NCBI GenBank assembly: GCA_019635415.1
Contig: JAHBZN010000002.1
Coordinates: forward strand, 372,001-436,000
Length of the DNA stretch: 64,000 bases
Reading direction: 5' to 3'
DNA from: Ramlibacter sp.
GTDB lineage: Bacteria > Pseudomonadota > Gammaproteobacteria > Burkholderiales > Burkholderiaceae_C
Shown here: positions 1 to 8,380 of the stretch, in pieces
Position numbering within the stretch: the stretch's first letter is position 1
How the letters are laid out: each line of letters starts with the position of its first letter
Position numbers and translations under genes: made by a program
Notes under the pieces: model-generated
Database searches by the model: none
Told to the model about the DNA's origin: nothing
Seen by the model: only the letters and a program-made list of their open reading frames with translations

Positions 1-67
1 GCAGAAGAACGGCTCCATGAAGACCGCCTTCGGCCGCTTCAAGGATTTCATCGTGGGGAACTTCTGA
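1..67 (+). CDS. ftsA: Cell division protein FtsA, C-terminal end (partial)
   Basis: The window opens inside a reading frame whose last 21 codons end in FGRFKDFIVGNF and a TGA at 65-67. FtsA proteins of Burkholderiales finish with a short amphipathic membrane-targeting helix of this type, and the next gene is ftsZ, which is the standard order. FtsA is the actin-like anchor that tethers FtsZ filaments to the inner membrane. Only the tail is visible, so the identification rests mainly on context. Confidence 0.8.
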   Translation, partial: QKNGSMKTAFGRFKDFIVGNF

Positions 68-223
68 CCATGAAAGCCAAGCTCTGGCTGGCCCGCGGCA
101 GCCCCCCTGAACACCGCCGGCGACGATGGCGGTGCACCGATCCGCCCTCATGAGCGTTGACGCTCACACAGACAACAATTTTTATCAGGCAACTGCAAAT
201 TTCAGGAATCACAGGAGAAAAAC

Positions 224-1444
224 ATGAGCATCGAAATGATTGAAGTCGAAGAGTTCCACTCGGGCACGCAGATCAAGGTGATCGGTGTCGGTGGTGGCGG
301 CGGCAACGCGGTCGAGCACATGATCGACCGCGCGGTCCAGGGCGTGGAGTTCCTCTGCGCCAACACCGACGCGCAGGCGCTCGCGCGCAGCGCGGCGCAC
401 AAGACCATCCAGCTGGGCAACAGCGGGCTGGGCGCGGGCAGCAAGCCCGACAAGGGCCGCGAGGCGGCCGAGCTGGCCGTGGACGAGATCCGCAGCGCCA
501 TCAACGGCGCCCACATGCTGTTCATCACCGCGGGCATGGGCGGTGGCACCGGCACGGGCGCCGCACCCGTGATCGCGCGCGTGGCCAAGGAGATGGGCAT
601 TCTCACCGTGGGCGTGGTGACCAAGCCGTTCGACTGGGAAGGCGGACGCCGCATGACCAACGCCGACCAGGGCCTGACCGAGCTGGAAGCCAATGTCGAT
701 TCGCTGATCGTGGTGCTCAATGAGAAGCTGCTCGAAGTGCTGGGCGACGACGTGACGCAGGACGAGGCCTTCGCCCATGCCAACGACGTGCTCAAGAACG
801 CCGTGGGCGGCATTGCCGAGATCATCAACGAGTACGGCAACGTCAACGTCGACTTCGAGGACGTGCGCACCGTCATGGGCGAGCCCGGCAAGGCCATGAT
901 GGGCACCGCCGTGGCGGCGGGCCCGGACCGCGCCCGCATTGCCGCCGAGCAGGCCGTGGCCTGCCCGCTGCTGGAGGGCATCGACCTGTCGGGCGCCAAG
1001 GGCGTGCTGGTGCTGGTGACGGCGGCCAAGGGCTCGCTCAAGCTCAATGAGTCCAAGCTCGCGATGAACACCATCCGTGCCTACGCCTCGCCCGACGCCC
1101 ATGTGATCTACGGCGCCGCCTATGACGACACCCTGGGCGACGAAATGCGCGTCACCGTCGTGGCCACGGGCCTGAGCCGCCAGGGCCAGCGCCGCACGGC
1201 GCCGCCGCTGCAGGTGCTGCGCACCGGCACCGACAACGTGCCGTTCAACGTCCCCACGGTCAACAACGCCGTGGGCGGCCCCGGCGCGGCCGTGCCCCAG
1301 GGCGGGCCGGACTACCAGGGCATGGCGGTGCCCAGCGTCTGGCGCACCAACCGCACCCAGGCCGCGGCCAAGGTGGATGCGCTGGCCTCGGGCGGCATGG
1401 ACGACTTCGAGATTCCGGCATTCCTGCGCAAGCAGGCCGACTGA
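224..1444 (+). CDS. ftsZ: Cell division GTPase FtsZ
   Basis: FtsZ is the tubulin homologue that polymerises with GTP into the cytokinetic ring. The 406-residue length is normal for beta-proteobacteria. The N-terminal nucleotide-binding segment contains VIGVGGGGGNAV, the tubulin signature GGGTGTGAAP lies near residue 107, and the T7-loop region NVDFEDVRTVM is present. The C-terminal peptide DDFEIPAFLRKQAD is the conserved motif that binds FtsA and ZipA. The ATG at 224 follows an AGGAG at 213-217. It lies about 155 bp after ftsA and just before a strong terminator, which separates it from lpxC. Confidence 0.98.
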   Translation: MSIEMIEVEEFHSGTQIKVIGVGGGGGNAVEHMIDRAVQGVEFLCANTDAQALARSAAHKTIQLGNSGLGAGSKPDKGREAAELAVDEIRSAINGAHMLFITAGMGGGTGTGAAPVIARVAKEMGILTVGVVTKPFDWEGGRRMTNADQGLTELEANVDSLIVVLNEKLLEVLGDDVTQDEAFAHANDVLKNAVGGIAEIINEYGNVNVDFEDVRTVMGEPGKAMMGTAVAAGPDRARIAAEQAVACPLLEGIDLSGAKGVLVLVTAAKGSLKLNESKLAMNTIRAYASPDAHVIYGAAYDDTLGDEMRVTVVATGLSRQGQRRTAPPLQVLRTGTDNVPFNVPTVNNAVGGPGAAVPQGGPDYQGMAVPSVWRTNRTQAAAKVDALASGGMDDFEIPAFLRKQAD

Positions 1445-1482
1445 TTGTCAGAGAGAGAAGTGTTCTCCAAGGGGAGTGCTTG

Positions 1483-1511
1483 GGGTGGGCTGTGAAGCCC
1501 ACCCTTTTTTA
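1483..1511 (+). terminator. Rho-independent terminator after ftsZ
   Basis: A perfect 9-bp stem (GGGTGGGCT at 1483-1491 with AGCCCACCC at 1496-1504) has a 4-nt loop and is followed by six T. It lies 39 bp after the ftsZ stop and 36 bp before lpxC, so lpxC probably has its own promoter or depends on read-through. Confidence 0.88.
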
Positions 1512-1546
1512 CCTCCGGGTTTCTCGCAAAACGTAAAATTGAGTCT

Positions 1547-2470
1547 ATGCTCCAGCAACGCACCCTCAAGACCCTGACCAAGGCGGTGGGTGTCGGCCTG
1601 CACAGCGGCCAGCGCGTGGAGCTGACCCTGCGCCCCGCGCAGCCCGACACCGGCATCGTGTTCCGCCGCGTGGACCTGCCGCAACCGGTGGACATCCCGA
1701 TCTCGGCGCTGGCGGTGACCGATACCCGGCTGGCCTCCACCATTTCCACGGGCGGGGCCAAGGTGCACACCGTGGAGCATCTGATGTCCGCCTGTTCGGG
1801 CCTGGGGCTGGACAACCTGTATGTGGACATCACGGCCGAAGAGGTGCCCATCCTGGATGGTTCCTCGGCGTCCTTTGTGTTCCTGCTGCAAAGCGCGGGC
1901 ATCGAGCTGCAGCGGGCACCGCGCCGCTTCATCCGCCTGACCGCGCCCGTCGAAGTGCGCGAAGGCCAGGGCGACAACCTCAAGTGGGCGCGGCTGGACC
2001 CTTACCACGGCTACAAGCTGAGCTTTGAAATCGACTTTGACCACCGCGTGGTCGACTCCACCGGCCAGCGCGTCGAGTTCGACCTGGGCAGCGGCTCGTA
2101 TTCGCGCGACATCGCCCGGGCCCGCACCTTCGGCTTCACCAAGGACCTCGAGATGATGCGCGCCAACGGGCTGGGCCTGGGCGGCGGGCTGGACAACGCC
2201 ATCGTCATGGACGACTACCGCGTGCTCAACAGCGACGGGTTGCGCTACGACGATGAATTCGTCAAGCACAAGATTCTCGATGCCATGGGCGACCTGTACC
2301 TGATCGGCAAGCCGCTGCTGGCTGCCTACAGCGCGTTCCGTTCGGGGCACGCGCTCAACAACAAGCTGCTGCGCGAGCTGCTGTCGCGCCCGGACGCCTA
2401 CGAGGTGGTGACCTTCGCTGACGAGCGCCAGGCGCCGGCGGGTTTTGCCCAGCCCGCCCGCGCCTGGTAG
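1547..2470 (+). CDS. lpxC: UDP-3-O-acyl-N-acetylglucosamine deacetylase LpxC
   Basis: This is the zinc metalloamidase that catalyses the first committed step of lipid A synthesis in the cytoplasm. Zinc-ligand motifs are visible: HTVEHLMSA near residues 74-82 and the [13 protein letters not shown] segment near 235-247. The catalytic-base histidine lies in [10 protein letters not shown]. At 307 residues it matches family length. It lies directly after ftsZ, as in many proteobacteria. The C-terminal tail after DERQAPAGF is short and not conserved. Confidence 0.97.
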   Translation: MLQQRTLKTLTKAVGVGLHSGQRVELTLRPAQPDTGIVFRRVDLPQPVDIPISALAVTDTRLASTISTGGAKVHTVEHLMSACSGLGLDNLYVDITAEEVPILDGSSASFVFLLQSAGIELQRAPRRFIRLTAPVEVREGQGDNLKWARLDPYHGYKLSFEIDFDHRVVDSTGQRVEFDLGSGSYSRDIARARTFGFTKDLEMMRANGLGLGGGLDNAIVMDDYRVLNSDGLRYDDEFVKHKILDAMGDLYLIGKPLLAAYSAFRSGHALNNKLLRELLSRPDAYEVVTFADERQAPAGFAQPARAW

Positions 2471-2491
2471 CCGGGGCCAGCGCCGCGCGCC

Positions 2492-2668
2492 ATGCTGATC
2501 TTCCGCTGGGCCATCCTGTTGCTGCTGCTGGCCGCGGGAGTGTCATTCGCCTTCTATGCCGGCACCGGCCAGAAGCGCTACCGGCGCTGGGGCCTGGTCA
2601 CGCTCAAATGGACGCTGATCGCCGCGGGCGGCTTCTTTGCCGTGCTGGTCATGGAGCGCCTGCTCTGA
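2492..2668 (+). CDS. Small two-helix membrane protein of unknown function
   Basis: A 58-residue frame starts 21 bp after lpxC. It has a hydrophobic N-terminal helix (residues 3-22), a basic linker GQKRYRRWG, and a second helix (about residues 38-54) ending at MERLL. This layout is typical of a small inner-membrane protein with a cytoplasmic basic loop. The close spacing suggests co-transcription with lpxC. Its last 126 bp overlap, on the opposite strand, the end of the response-regulator frame at 2543-3043. I do not recognise the family. Confidence 0.6.
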   Translation: MLIFRWAILLLLLAAGVSFAFYAGTGQKRYRRWGLVTLKWTLIAAGGFFAVLVMERLL

Positions 2669-3043
2669 GGCGCGCCGCGTCACCGAAGCCACGCACTGCA
2701 TCAGCTCCGCCAGCGGCGCCCTTTTGGACATGCCGGGCCGGCCGCTGATGTAGCCGTCGAGTTCCCGCAGCTCCTCGGGCGAGACCAGGCCCGTCAGGTA
2801 GATCAGCGGAATGCCGGCCGTGTGCTCGTCAGCGGCCAGGGCGGCGGCCACCTCGCCCCCGGACATGTCGGGCATGTCGATGTCGCACAGGATCACGTCG
2901 GGCTTCACGTGGCGTGCCAGCGGCACGGCCATTTCGGGCAGGGTGGTGCCCAACAGGTCGTAGTAGCGACCCAGCTTGGCCTCGAGGTAGCTCACCGTCG
3001 CGGCATCGTCGTCAATCAGCAGCATGCGGGGTTTGGGGCCCAT
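2543..3043 (-). CDS. Single-domain response regulator (REC)
   Basis: Residues 1-120 form a receiver domain: an acidic cluster LLIDDDAAT at the N terminus, the phospho-acceptor Asp in CDIDMPDMSGG, Thr in LIYLTGL and Lys in GMSKRAPL. No output domain follows, only a basic, low-complexity tail. The ATG at 3043 is preceded by a very good ribosome site (CGGAGGATCCC), which excludes longer versions. It likely acts by protein contact or as a phosphate shuttle. It is convergent with the lpxC-linked small gene and overlaps it by 126 bp; the overlapping tail is outside the REC fold. Confidence 0.85.
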   Translation of the reverse strand: MGPKPRMLLIDDDAATVSYLEAKLGRYYDLLGTTLPEMAVPLARHVKPDVILCDIDMPDMSGGEVAAALAADEHTAGIPLIYLTGLVSPEELRELDGYISGRPGMSKRAPLAELMQCVASVTRRASEQALHDQHGKEAARGDQRPFERDQAPAPVALLAGAGIEGE

Positions 3044-3119
3044 GGGATCCTCCGTTCTTGCGTTCAGGCCCCCAGTCTGCCGGGGCAATGTGGAGGCTTT
3101 GTGGAGGCAGTGCCCCTCT

Positions 3120-3668
3120 TCAGTAACTGCGGCCGTGCTTGAACATGGCGGTGCTGCGCCGTGCGAGCTGCGTCGCCTGCGCCAGCCGGTCCATGCCGGG
3201 CCCGATGTGGGCGTGCGCAATGGCCAGGCCCAGGGCATCGGCGGCGTCCTTGCCCGGCACGCCAGGAAGCTTGAGCAGGCGCTTGACCATTTCCTGCACC
3301 TCGGCCTTGCCGGCCTTGCCGTAGCCGGCCACGGCTTTTTTCATCTGCAAGGCGGTGTACTCCGCCACCGGCAGGCCCCGCGACACCAGCGAGGTCACGC
3401 AGGCGCCGCGCGCCTGCCCCAGCAGCAGCGTAGCCTGCGGGTTGACGTTGACGAAGACGATCTCCACGGCCGCCGCATCGGGCTGGTAGCGCTGCACCAC
3501 CTCGCAGATGCCGTCAAACAGCACCTTGAGCCGGGCCGGCAGGTCGCCGCGCGAGAGGTGATGGGTGGTGATGGTGCCGCTGGCCACATAGCTCAGGGTG
3601 TGGCCGTCCTGGTCGAGCACGCCAAAGCCCGTGGTCTGCAGGCCGGGGTCGATGCCGAGGATTCTCAT
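3120..3668 (-). CDS. ruvC: Holliday junction resolvase RuvC
   Basis: RuvC cleaves Holliday junctions made during recombination, working with RuvAB. The 182-residue protein starts [16 protein letters not shown], with the first catalytic Asp. The second acidic residue is in [12 protein letters not shown], and the C-terminal [15 protein letters not shown] supplies the last two acidic residues. No ruvAB follows here. A copy of the dispersed repeat lies immediately upstream of its start (3671-3722). Confidence 0.97.
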   Translation of the reverse strand: MRILGIDPGLQTTGFGVLDQDGHTLSYVASGTITTHHLSRGDLPARLKVLFDGICEVVQRYQPDAAAVEIVFVNVNPQATLLLGQARGACVTSLVSRGLPVAEYTALQMKKAVAGYGKAGKAEVQEMVKRLLKLPGVPGKDAADALGLAIAHAHIGPGMDRLAQATQLARRSTAMFKHGRSY

Positions 3669-3670
3669 GT

Positions 3671-3722
3671 GCTACTGATTTGATAGCGTAAGGTGACCAA
3701 CTGGCAAGGGCTACAGCCCGAA
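3671..3722 (+). repeat. Dispersed palindromic repeat, copy 1
   Basis: This copy starts with the hairpin-like core GCTACTGATTTGATAGC and continues with GTAAGGTGACC, then GGCAAGGGCTACAGCC. It matches six other places in the window in the same order of blocks. It sits between ruvC and the CdsA-like gene and supplies the last codons and stop of the latter. Confidence 0.7.
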
Positions 3723-4715
3723 ATACCACCGAACCGAGTGAAAAAACACCGGCGCGGCGAAACACAGGGCGTCTACCCGGTCCAGCAGGCCCGTGGCCCC
3801 GGTGACCGAGGCCATGCCGCTGCCCCAGGGCGTGGCGCCGCGGTCGCGCTTGAGGGCCTTCATCACCAGATGACCGAGTGAGCCGGCGGCGCAGGCGATC
3901 AGCGCCATGCCCAGGGCCTGGCCCGGCTTGAACGGGGTGATGGCGCCGAGCAGCCCGCCCAGGATGGTGCCGGCCAGCACGCCACTGGCCCAGGCGCGCC
4001 AGCTGAAGCTGCTGCTGATGCCGGGCGTGCGCAACTGCAGCATGCTCTTGCGGCGCAGCTGGCGCGAGGCCAGGTGCTGCACCACCATGGTGGTCTGGAC
4101 CACGATGGCCAGGAAGAACACGAGGAAGGCGTTCTTGCGGCTGTCCCAGTTGGGAAACTCCAGCAGCAGCAGCGCCGGCACATGGCTCATGCCGTACACG
4201 CAGACCATGATGCCCCACTGCAGCTTGGCGTTGCGTTCCAGAAACCGGTGCGGGTCGTCGGCCAGCGCGCTGACCACCGGAATTGCCAGGAACACGTACA
4301 CCGGAATGAACACCGTGAACAGGTTGAAGTGCTCGGTGGCCGTGAGCCAGAACTGCACCGGCAGGACCACAAAAAACGCCAGCACCAGGCTGCGGTGGTC
4401 CCCACGGCGGGTGGGCGAGAGCGTGACGAATTCGCGCAGCGCAAAAAACGCCACCACCGCGAACAGCAGCGTGGCCATGCTTTCGCCCAGGGCCCAGCCG
4501 ATCCAGAACACGGTGGCCATCACCCATGAGGTGCGCAGCGTGCCCTGGAAGGTCTTGAGCTCGGCGCGGGTGGCGTCGCCCTCGGGTGTATCGGGCGGCT
4601 CGCGCAGCGAGGCCAGCAGCAGGCCGGTGCTGGCCAGGGCCAGCAGGCCGAACAGGATCACGAACAGCAGGCCAACCTGCTGCCCGGGCGTGAGGCTGCG
4701 CAGGAACGTGTTCAT
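3711..4715 (-). CDS. CdsA-family phosphatidate cytidylyltransferase
   Basis: Predicted integral membrane enzyme making CDP-diacylglycerol from phosphatidic acid and CTP. The 334-residue protein has about eight hydrophobic segments. The C-terminal signature region is KALKRDRGATPWGSG followed by TGLLDRVDALCFAAPVFF, which keeps the KRD and DRVD elements of the CdsA signature but lacks its usual HGG. The start at 4715 overlaps the acyltransferase stop by 4 bp (ATGA), so the two are coupled and may form a two-step lipid module. The divergent signature suggests a YnbB-like paralogue rather than the housekeeping CdsA. Confidence 0.8.
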   Translation of the reverse strand: MNTFLRSLTPGQQVGLLFVILFGLLALASTGLLLASLREPPDTPEGDATRAELKTFQGTLRTSWVMATVFWIGWALGESMATLLFAVVAFFALREFVTLSPTRRGDHRSLVLAFFVVLPVQFWLTATEHFNLFTVFIPVYVFLAIPVVSALADDPHRFLERNAKLQWGIMVCVYGMSHVPALLLLEFPNWDSRKNAFLVFFLAIVVQTTMVVQHLASRQLRRKSMLQLRTPGISSSFSWRAWASGVLAGTILGGLLGAITPFKPGQALGMALIACAAGSLGHLVMKALKRDRGATPWGSGMASVTGATGLLDRVDALCFAAPVFFHSVRWYFGL

Positions 4716-5323
4716 ACTTCGGCCAGCGCCATCACGACCCGGCGCGCGCGCTCCAGGAACAGCTTGCGGTCTTCGCCTTCTTCCACGCGCACCGGGGCAC
4801 CGAAGGTCACCGAGCACAGCACCGGCACCGGGATCACCTCGCCCTTGGGCAGCAGGCGCTGGATGTTGTTGATCCAGGCCGGCACCAGCACCACGTCAGG
4901 AAAACGCTGCGCCAGGTTGTACAGCCCGGCCTTGAAGGCCTGCGGTTCGCCCGTGTGGCCTCGCGTGCCCTCGGGGAACAGGATGATGGAGTCACCGTTG
5001 GCCAGCGCGTCGATCAGCGGCTGCAGCGGGTCTTCGTCGCCCTTGCGCTCGCGATCGACATACACCGCGTTGAACACGGCCGTGGTGATCCAGCGCTTGA
5101 AGGGGCTGGCCGTCCAGTAGTCCCTGGCGGCAATGGGGCGGGTGATGCTGCGCAGCTCGCGCGGCAATGCGGCCCAGATCATCACGAGGTCGGCGTGGCT
5201 CTGGTGGTTGGCGAAATAGATGCGCTGCTCCGCCTTGGGCGGGCAACCATACCAGCGGGCCTGCGCCCCGGTCAGCAGGCGCACCAGGGCCAGCAGGAAC
5301 CAGCTCATGACTTTGGCGGACAT
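4712..5323 (-). CDS. PlsC-like 1-acyl-sn-glycerol-3-phosphate acyltransferase
   Basis: This is a 203-residue LPLAT-family enzyme. Motif I is NHQSHAD (the catalytic His-Asp pair), motif III is FPEGTRG, and an N-terminal hydrophobic segment follows MSAKVMSWFLLALVRLL. It should transfer an acyl chain to lysophosphatidate. It precedes and is coupled to the CdsA-like gene, which uses the product. I chose ATG 5323; a longer frame to 5362 adds only a basic stretch. It lacks an obvious strong ribosome site. Confidence 0.87.
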   Translation of the reverse strand: MSAKVMSWFLLALVRLLTGAQARWYGCPPKAEQRIYFANHQSHADLVMIWAALPRELRSITRPIAARDYWTASPFKRWITTAVFNAVYVDRERKGDEDPLQPLIDALANGDSIILFPEGTRGHTGEPQAFKAGLYNLAQRFPDVVLVPAWINNIQRLLPKGEVIPVPVLCSVTFGAPVRVEEGEDRKLFLERARRVVMALAEV

Positions 5324-5425
5324 GCGGCGATGATAGCGGCGGACTGAGCCTGCATTCCTCAAACTAGGGGATGCGCGGGTGCACCCCGGGAATTAGAGTA
5401 CGGGGCGTATTCCGGAGGAACATGC

Positions 5426-5959
5426 GTGGCAAAAACCTACATCGTCCTGACCCCCAACAACCAGGTCAATTTTTCGACCACGAGAGCTGTTCTCATCAAC
5501 AACGCCCACAAGATTGCCTCCGCCTTCAAGAACTATGGAGCGGGCACTGAGGCAGCCTACGAGTGCGTCGGGTGCAATCGGGAACTCCCCATCATCCTGT
5601 TTCATCTGGACCACATCCGCTCGCAATCACGTTACGCGGTGTCCAACCTAGGCATAAAAGGCTCGGGCGGATTTGTAACGCTCAATTCTGATCTGGATAA
5701 GGTCGATGCCAAGGTCAACGCGACCGGCGGGATGGTGACCGTCGCCACAGGCAGCATCTACAACCCCAAAATCGGCTACATCCAGTCCAGTGAAATCTGG
5801 AAGAACGACCTGAAGAATCTGCAACTCCTGTGCCCTACTTGCAATGAGTCCAAGGGGTCCAAGGACTGGGTGGATTGGGGCCGGGCGCTCAATGCGGCCA
5901 AACCGCTTTCCAAGGTCATCAAAGGTGTGTGGGATGCATTGGACGACATCTTCGCCTGA
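5426..5959 (+). CDS. HNH endonuclease-like protein
   Basis: The 177-residue protein has the features of an HNH nuclease. A CxxC pair (ECVGCNRE) is followed by FHLDHIRSQSR, which supplies the DH of the HNH core. Then comes NLQLLCPTCNESKGSKDW, with the second CxxC, the central Asn and the final basic/His-like position (NESKGSKD). It starts at GTG 5426 after a strong GGAGGAA; the nearby ATG at 5422 is out of frame. It ends exactly where mtgA ends on the other strand. No methylase or partner is adjacent, so it is an orphan whose role is unknown. It may be an accessory insertion. Confidence 0.75.
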   Translation: MAKTYIVLTPNNQVNFSTTRAVLINNAHKIASAFKNYGAGTEAAYECVGCNRELPIILFHLDHIRSQSRYAVSNLGIKGSGGFVTLNSDLDKVDAKVNATGGMVTVATGSIYNPKIGYIQSSEIWKNDLKNLQLLCPTCNESKGSKDWVDWGRALNAAKPLSKVIKGVWDALDDIFA

Positions 5960-6688
5960 TCACGGCAACACCGCATCCCCCATGCGCGCGGTGATGGTGC
6001 CCGCGCGACTGGCCAGGTAGCCGGAATTGGGCACTTTCTCGAAGTACTTGGGCCGTGGCAGCATCACGGCCAGGCGGGCGGCCTCCCAGGCGCTGAGCTT
6101 GGCCGCGGGTTTGCGGTAGTAGTGCTGGGCCGCGGCCTCGGCGCCGAACACGCCTTCGCCCCATTCCACGCTGTTGAGGTACACCTCCAGGATGCGCTGC
6201 TTGCCCAGCAGCAGCTCCAGCGCGATGGTGAGCACAAACTCCTGGCCCTTGCGCAGCAGTGTGCGCTCGCCGGACAGCAGCAGGTTCTTGGCCAGTTGTT
6301 GCGTGATGGTGGAGCCGCCCACGATCTTGGCGGGCCTGGCATTGGGCCGCGCCTGGGCCCTTTTGGCCGCCAGCTCTTCGGCCTTGGTGTTTTTCTTCCA
6401 GGCCTTTTCAATGGCCTCCCACTCCACGCCGTCATGGTTGATGAAGTCGCCGTCTTCCGAGGCGATCACGGCGCGCTTGAGGTGATCGGAGATCTGGCTG
6501 TAAGGCACCCACTGCTGGCGCCAGCGCAGGCTGCCTTTTTCGGTGGCCAGGCGCCAGGCTTCGGAGCGCTGGAAGCTGGTGGACTGCGGGTCCACCGCCA
6601 CCATGAGCGCGATGCGGCCCACAAAAAACAGCTGCAGCGCCAGCGCCGCGAGCGCCAGCAGGCCGATGAAGCGCAGCACCGCTTTCAT
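5960..6688 (-). CDS. mtgA: Monofunctional biosynthetic peptidoglycan transglycosylase
   Basis: This GT51-family enzyme polymerises lipid II glycans in the periplasm. It has one N-terminal membrane anchor (residues 6-30). The catalytic region contains IASEDGDFINHDGVEW, with the first Glu, and GGSTITQQLAKNLLLS; the second active-site region is EVYLNSVEWGEGVFGAEAA. There is no transpeptidase domain, and 242 residues is normal for MtgA. The ATG at 6688 begins MKAVLRFIGLL. It is 7 bp downstream of aroE and probably in its operon. Confidence 0.95.
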   Translation of the reverse strand: MKAVLRFIGLLALAALALQLFFVGRIALMVAVDPQSTSFQRSEAWRLATEKGSLRWRQQWVPYSQISDHLKRAVIASEDGDFINHDGVEWEAIEKAWKKNTKAEELAAKRAQARPNARPAKIVGGSTITQQLAKNLLLSGERTLLRKGQEFVLTIALELLLGKQRILEVYLNSVEWGEGVFGAEAAAQHYYRKPAAKLSAWEAARLAVMLPRPKYFEKVPNSGYLASRAGTITARMGDAVLP

Positions 6689-6695
6689 GGCGGGC

Positions 6696-7529
6696 TCAGT
6701 CCAGCGCGGCGCGCAGCTCGGCCAGCACCTGGGCCGACGGCGGACGCACTCCGCGCCAGAGCATGAAGGCCTCGGCCGCCTGCTCGACCAGCATGCCCAG
6801 GCCGTCGCGCGGCACGGCACCATGGGCCGCGGCCCAATCCATGAAGCCGCGCGCGGCAGGCCCGTACATGAGGTCCACCGCCAGGGCGGCGGGCTTGAGC
6901 ACGCTGGGGGGCACCGGCACTTCGCCGCCCGACAGGCTGCTGCTGGTGGCGTTGATGACCACGTCGAAGCCGCCGCTCACGTGGTGCAGCTCGCAGTCCT
7001 GCAACTGCACGCTGTGCTGCGCGGCCAGCGCGGCGTGGCGCTGCACCAGCGCGTTGGCCTTGCCCAGCGTGCGGTTGGCCACGGTGATGCTCAGGGGCCG
7101 CGCCTCGATCAGCGGGCCCAGCACCCCGGCGGCCGCGCCGCCTGCGCCCAGCAGCAGCACGCTGGCGCCGGCCAGCGCCACCGCGGCGTTGCCGGTGATG
7201 TCGTTGACCAGGCCCACGCCATCGGTGTTGTCGGCAAAGATGCCGTCGGCTTCAAAGCGCAGCACGTTGCAGGCATGGGCCAGCGCGGCGCGCTCGGTGG
7301 TGCGGGTGGCCAGCGCCGCGGCCTCGAACTTGAACGGCACGGTGATGTTGCAGCCCTTGCCGCCCTCGGCCTGCCAGGCGGCTACGGCGCGGGCGAAATC
7401 GTCCACCGCGACCAGGCGCTTGACGTACTGCAGGTCCTGGCCGGTCAGCTCGGCAAAGCGGGCGTGGATCCAGGGGGACTTGCTGTGCTCGACGGGGTTG
7501 CCCATCACGCAGTAAAGGTCGGTGCTCAT
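6696..7529 (-). CDS. aroE: Shikimate dehydrogenase AroE
   Basis: AroE reduces 3-dehydroshikimate with NADPH in the shikimate pathway. The 277-residue protein starts MSTDLYCVMGNPVEHSKSP (shikimate-binding SKS). It has the substrate Lys in ITVPFK, the catalytic Asn/Asp in ADNTDG, and the Rossmann loop LLGAGGAAAG. The start overlaps the preceding TonB-like gene stop by 4 bp, so it is coupled to it. With aroG at 22720 it is the second shikimate gene in the window. Confidence 0.96.
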   Translation of the reverse strand: MSTDLYCVMGNPVEHSKSPWIHARFAELTGQDLQYVKRLVAVDDFARAVAAWQAEGGKGCNITVPFKFEAAALATRTTERAALAHACNVLRFEADGIFADNTDGVGLVNDITGNAAVALAGASVLLLGAGGAAAGVLGPLIEARPLSITVANRTLGKANALVQRHAALAAQHSVQLQDCELHHVSGGFDVVINATSSSLSGGEVPVPPSVLKPAALAVDLMYGPAARGFMDWAAAHGAVPRDGLGMLVEQAAEAFMLWRGVRPPSAQVLAELRAALD

Positions 7530-8380
7530 CGGTTGGTTAGTTTGGTTTCGAGCTGGTCGTCTCGCGTGAACTTGAAACGCGACACCACCACGATCTGGTC
7601 GGCCTTGCGGCGCATGGCGTCGCTGAAACGGCCGAACGGCCCGGCCGACTTGGCAATGGCCTGGGCCCGGCGGTCCAGCGCCGTGATGCCCGAGGACACG
7701 ACCACCTCGGTCTCCAGCACCCGGCCGTCGTGGTTCACGGTGACGATCATGGTCAGCTCGCCATAGAGCTTGCGCCCGGCCAGCTCGGGGAAGTTCTGGG
7801 TGCCGCGGTCTTCGATCTTGCGGCGCAGGCCGTCGTAGTAGATGGCGTACACCTCTTCGCGCGTGGCGGGGCTGATGTAGCGCTTCTTGGGCCGGGCGTT
7901 TTCCTCGTTGATGCGCCGCTCGATCTCGGCCAGCAGCTTGATGAGCTGGCGCCGCTTTTCCTCGCGCGCCACGGCCGTGGCGTTGTTGCTGGCCTGCTTG
8001 GGATCGGGCGGGGGCAGGGCGGCGAGCTGCTTCTTGATCTGCGCCAGCAGCATCATCTGCTGCTCCTGCATGGCTTCGATCTTTTGCTGCGCGTCCTCGG
8101 CCGCGTCGCCCAGCGAGGTGAGCGCCGAGGGTGGCAGCGGGCTGGTGGTGCGGCCCTTGTCGGCATCGCCCCCGCCGGCCAGCGCCGCCTGGGCAATGGC
8201 CTGGGCCTTGTCAGCGCGCTCGCTGGTCCGGGCGTTGACCAGGATCACTTCGAGCGGCGTGTCCTGAAAGACGCGGTTGAAGCGCTCGGGGTCCACAAAG
8301 CGCACCGTGAGCAGGGCCGCGTGCACGGCGACGGAGGCGCCAATCGCGATCTGCAGGGTGCTGAGGGACTTCAGGTTCAC
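7526..8380 (-). CDS. TonB-like energy transducer protein
   Basis: This 284-residue protein has one N-terminal membrane helix (residues 9-28), a long Ala/Gln/Glu-rich coiled stretch (about 70-170) and a C-terminal TonB-type domain. The last contains ELAGRKLYGELTMIVTVNHDGRV, followed by LDRRAQAIAKSAGPF. It likely links the inner membrane proton force to an outer-membrane receptor, but no exbBD or receptor is adjacent. It lies in a tight overlapping string: ribonuclease, this gene, aroE, mtgA. Confidence 0.82.
   Translation of the reverse strand: MNLKSLSTLQIAIGASVAVHAALLTVRFVDPERFNRVFQDTPLEVILVNARTSERADKAQAIAQAALAGGGDADKGRTTSPLPPSALTSLGDAAEDAQQKIEAMQEQQMMLLAQIKKQLAALPPPDPKQASNNATAVAREEKRRQLIKLLAEIERRINEENARPKKRYISPATREEVYAIYYDGLRRKIEDRGTQNFPELAGRKLYGELTMIVTVNHDGRVLETEVVVSSGITALDRRAQAIAKSAGPFGRFSDAMRRKADQIVVVSRFKFTRDDQLETKLTNR

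Noticed and set aside
70..153. 27-codon frame between ftsA and ftsZ (starts MKAKLWLARG)
   Set aside because: There is no ribosome site and no recognisable content. The leader of ftsZ is a better explanation.
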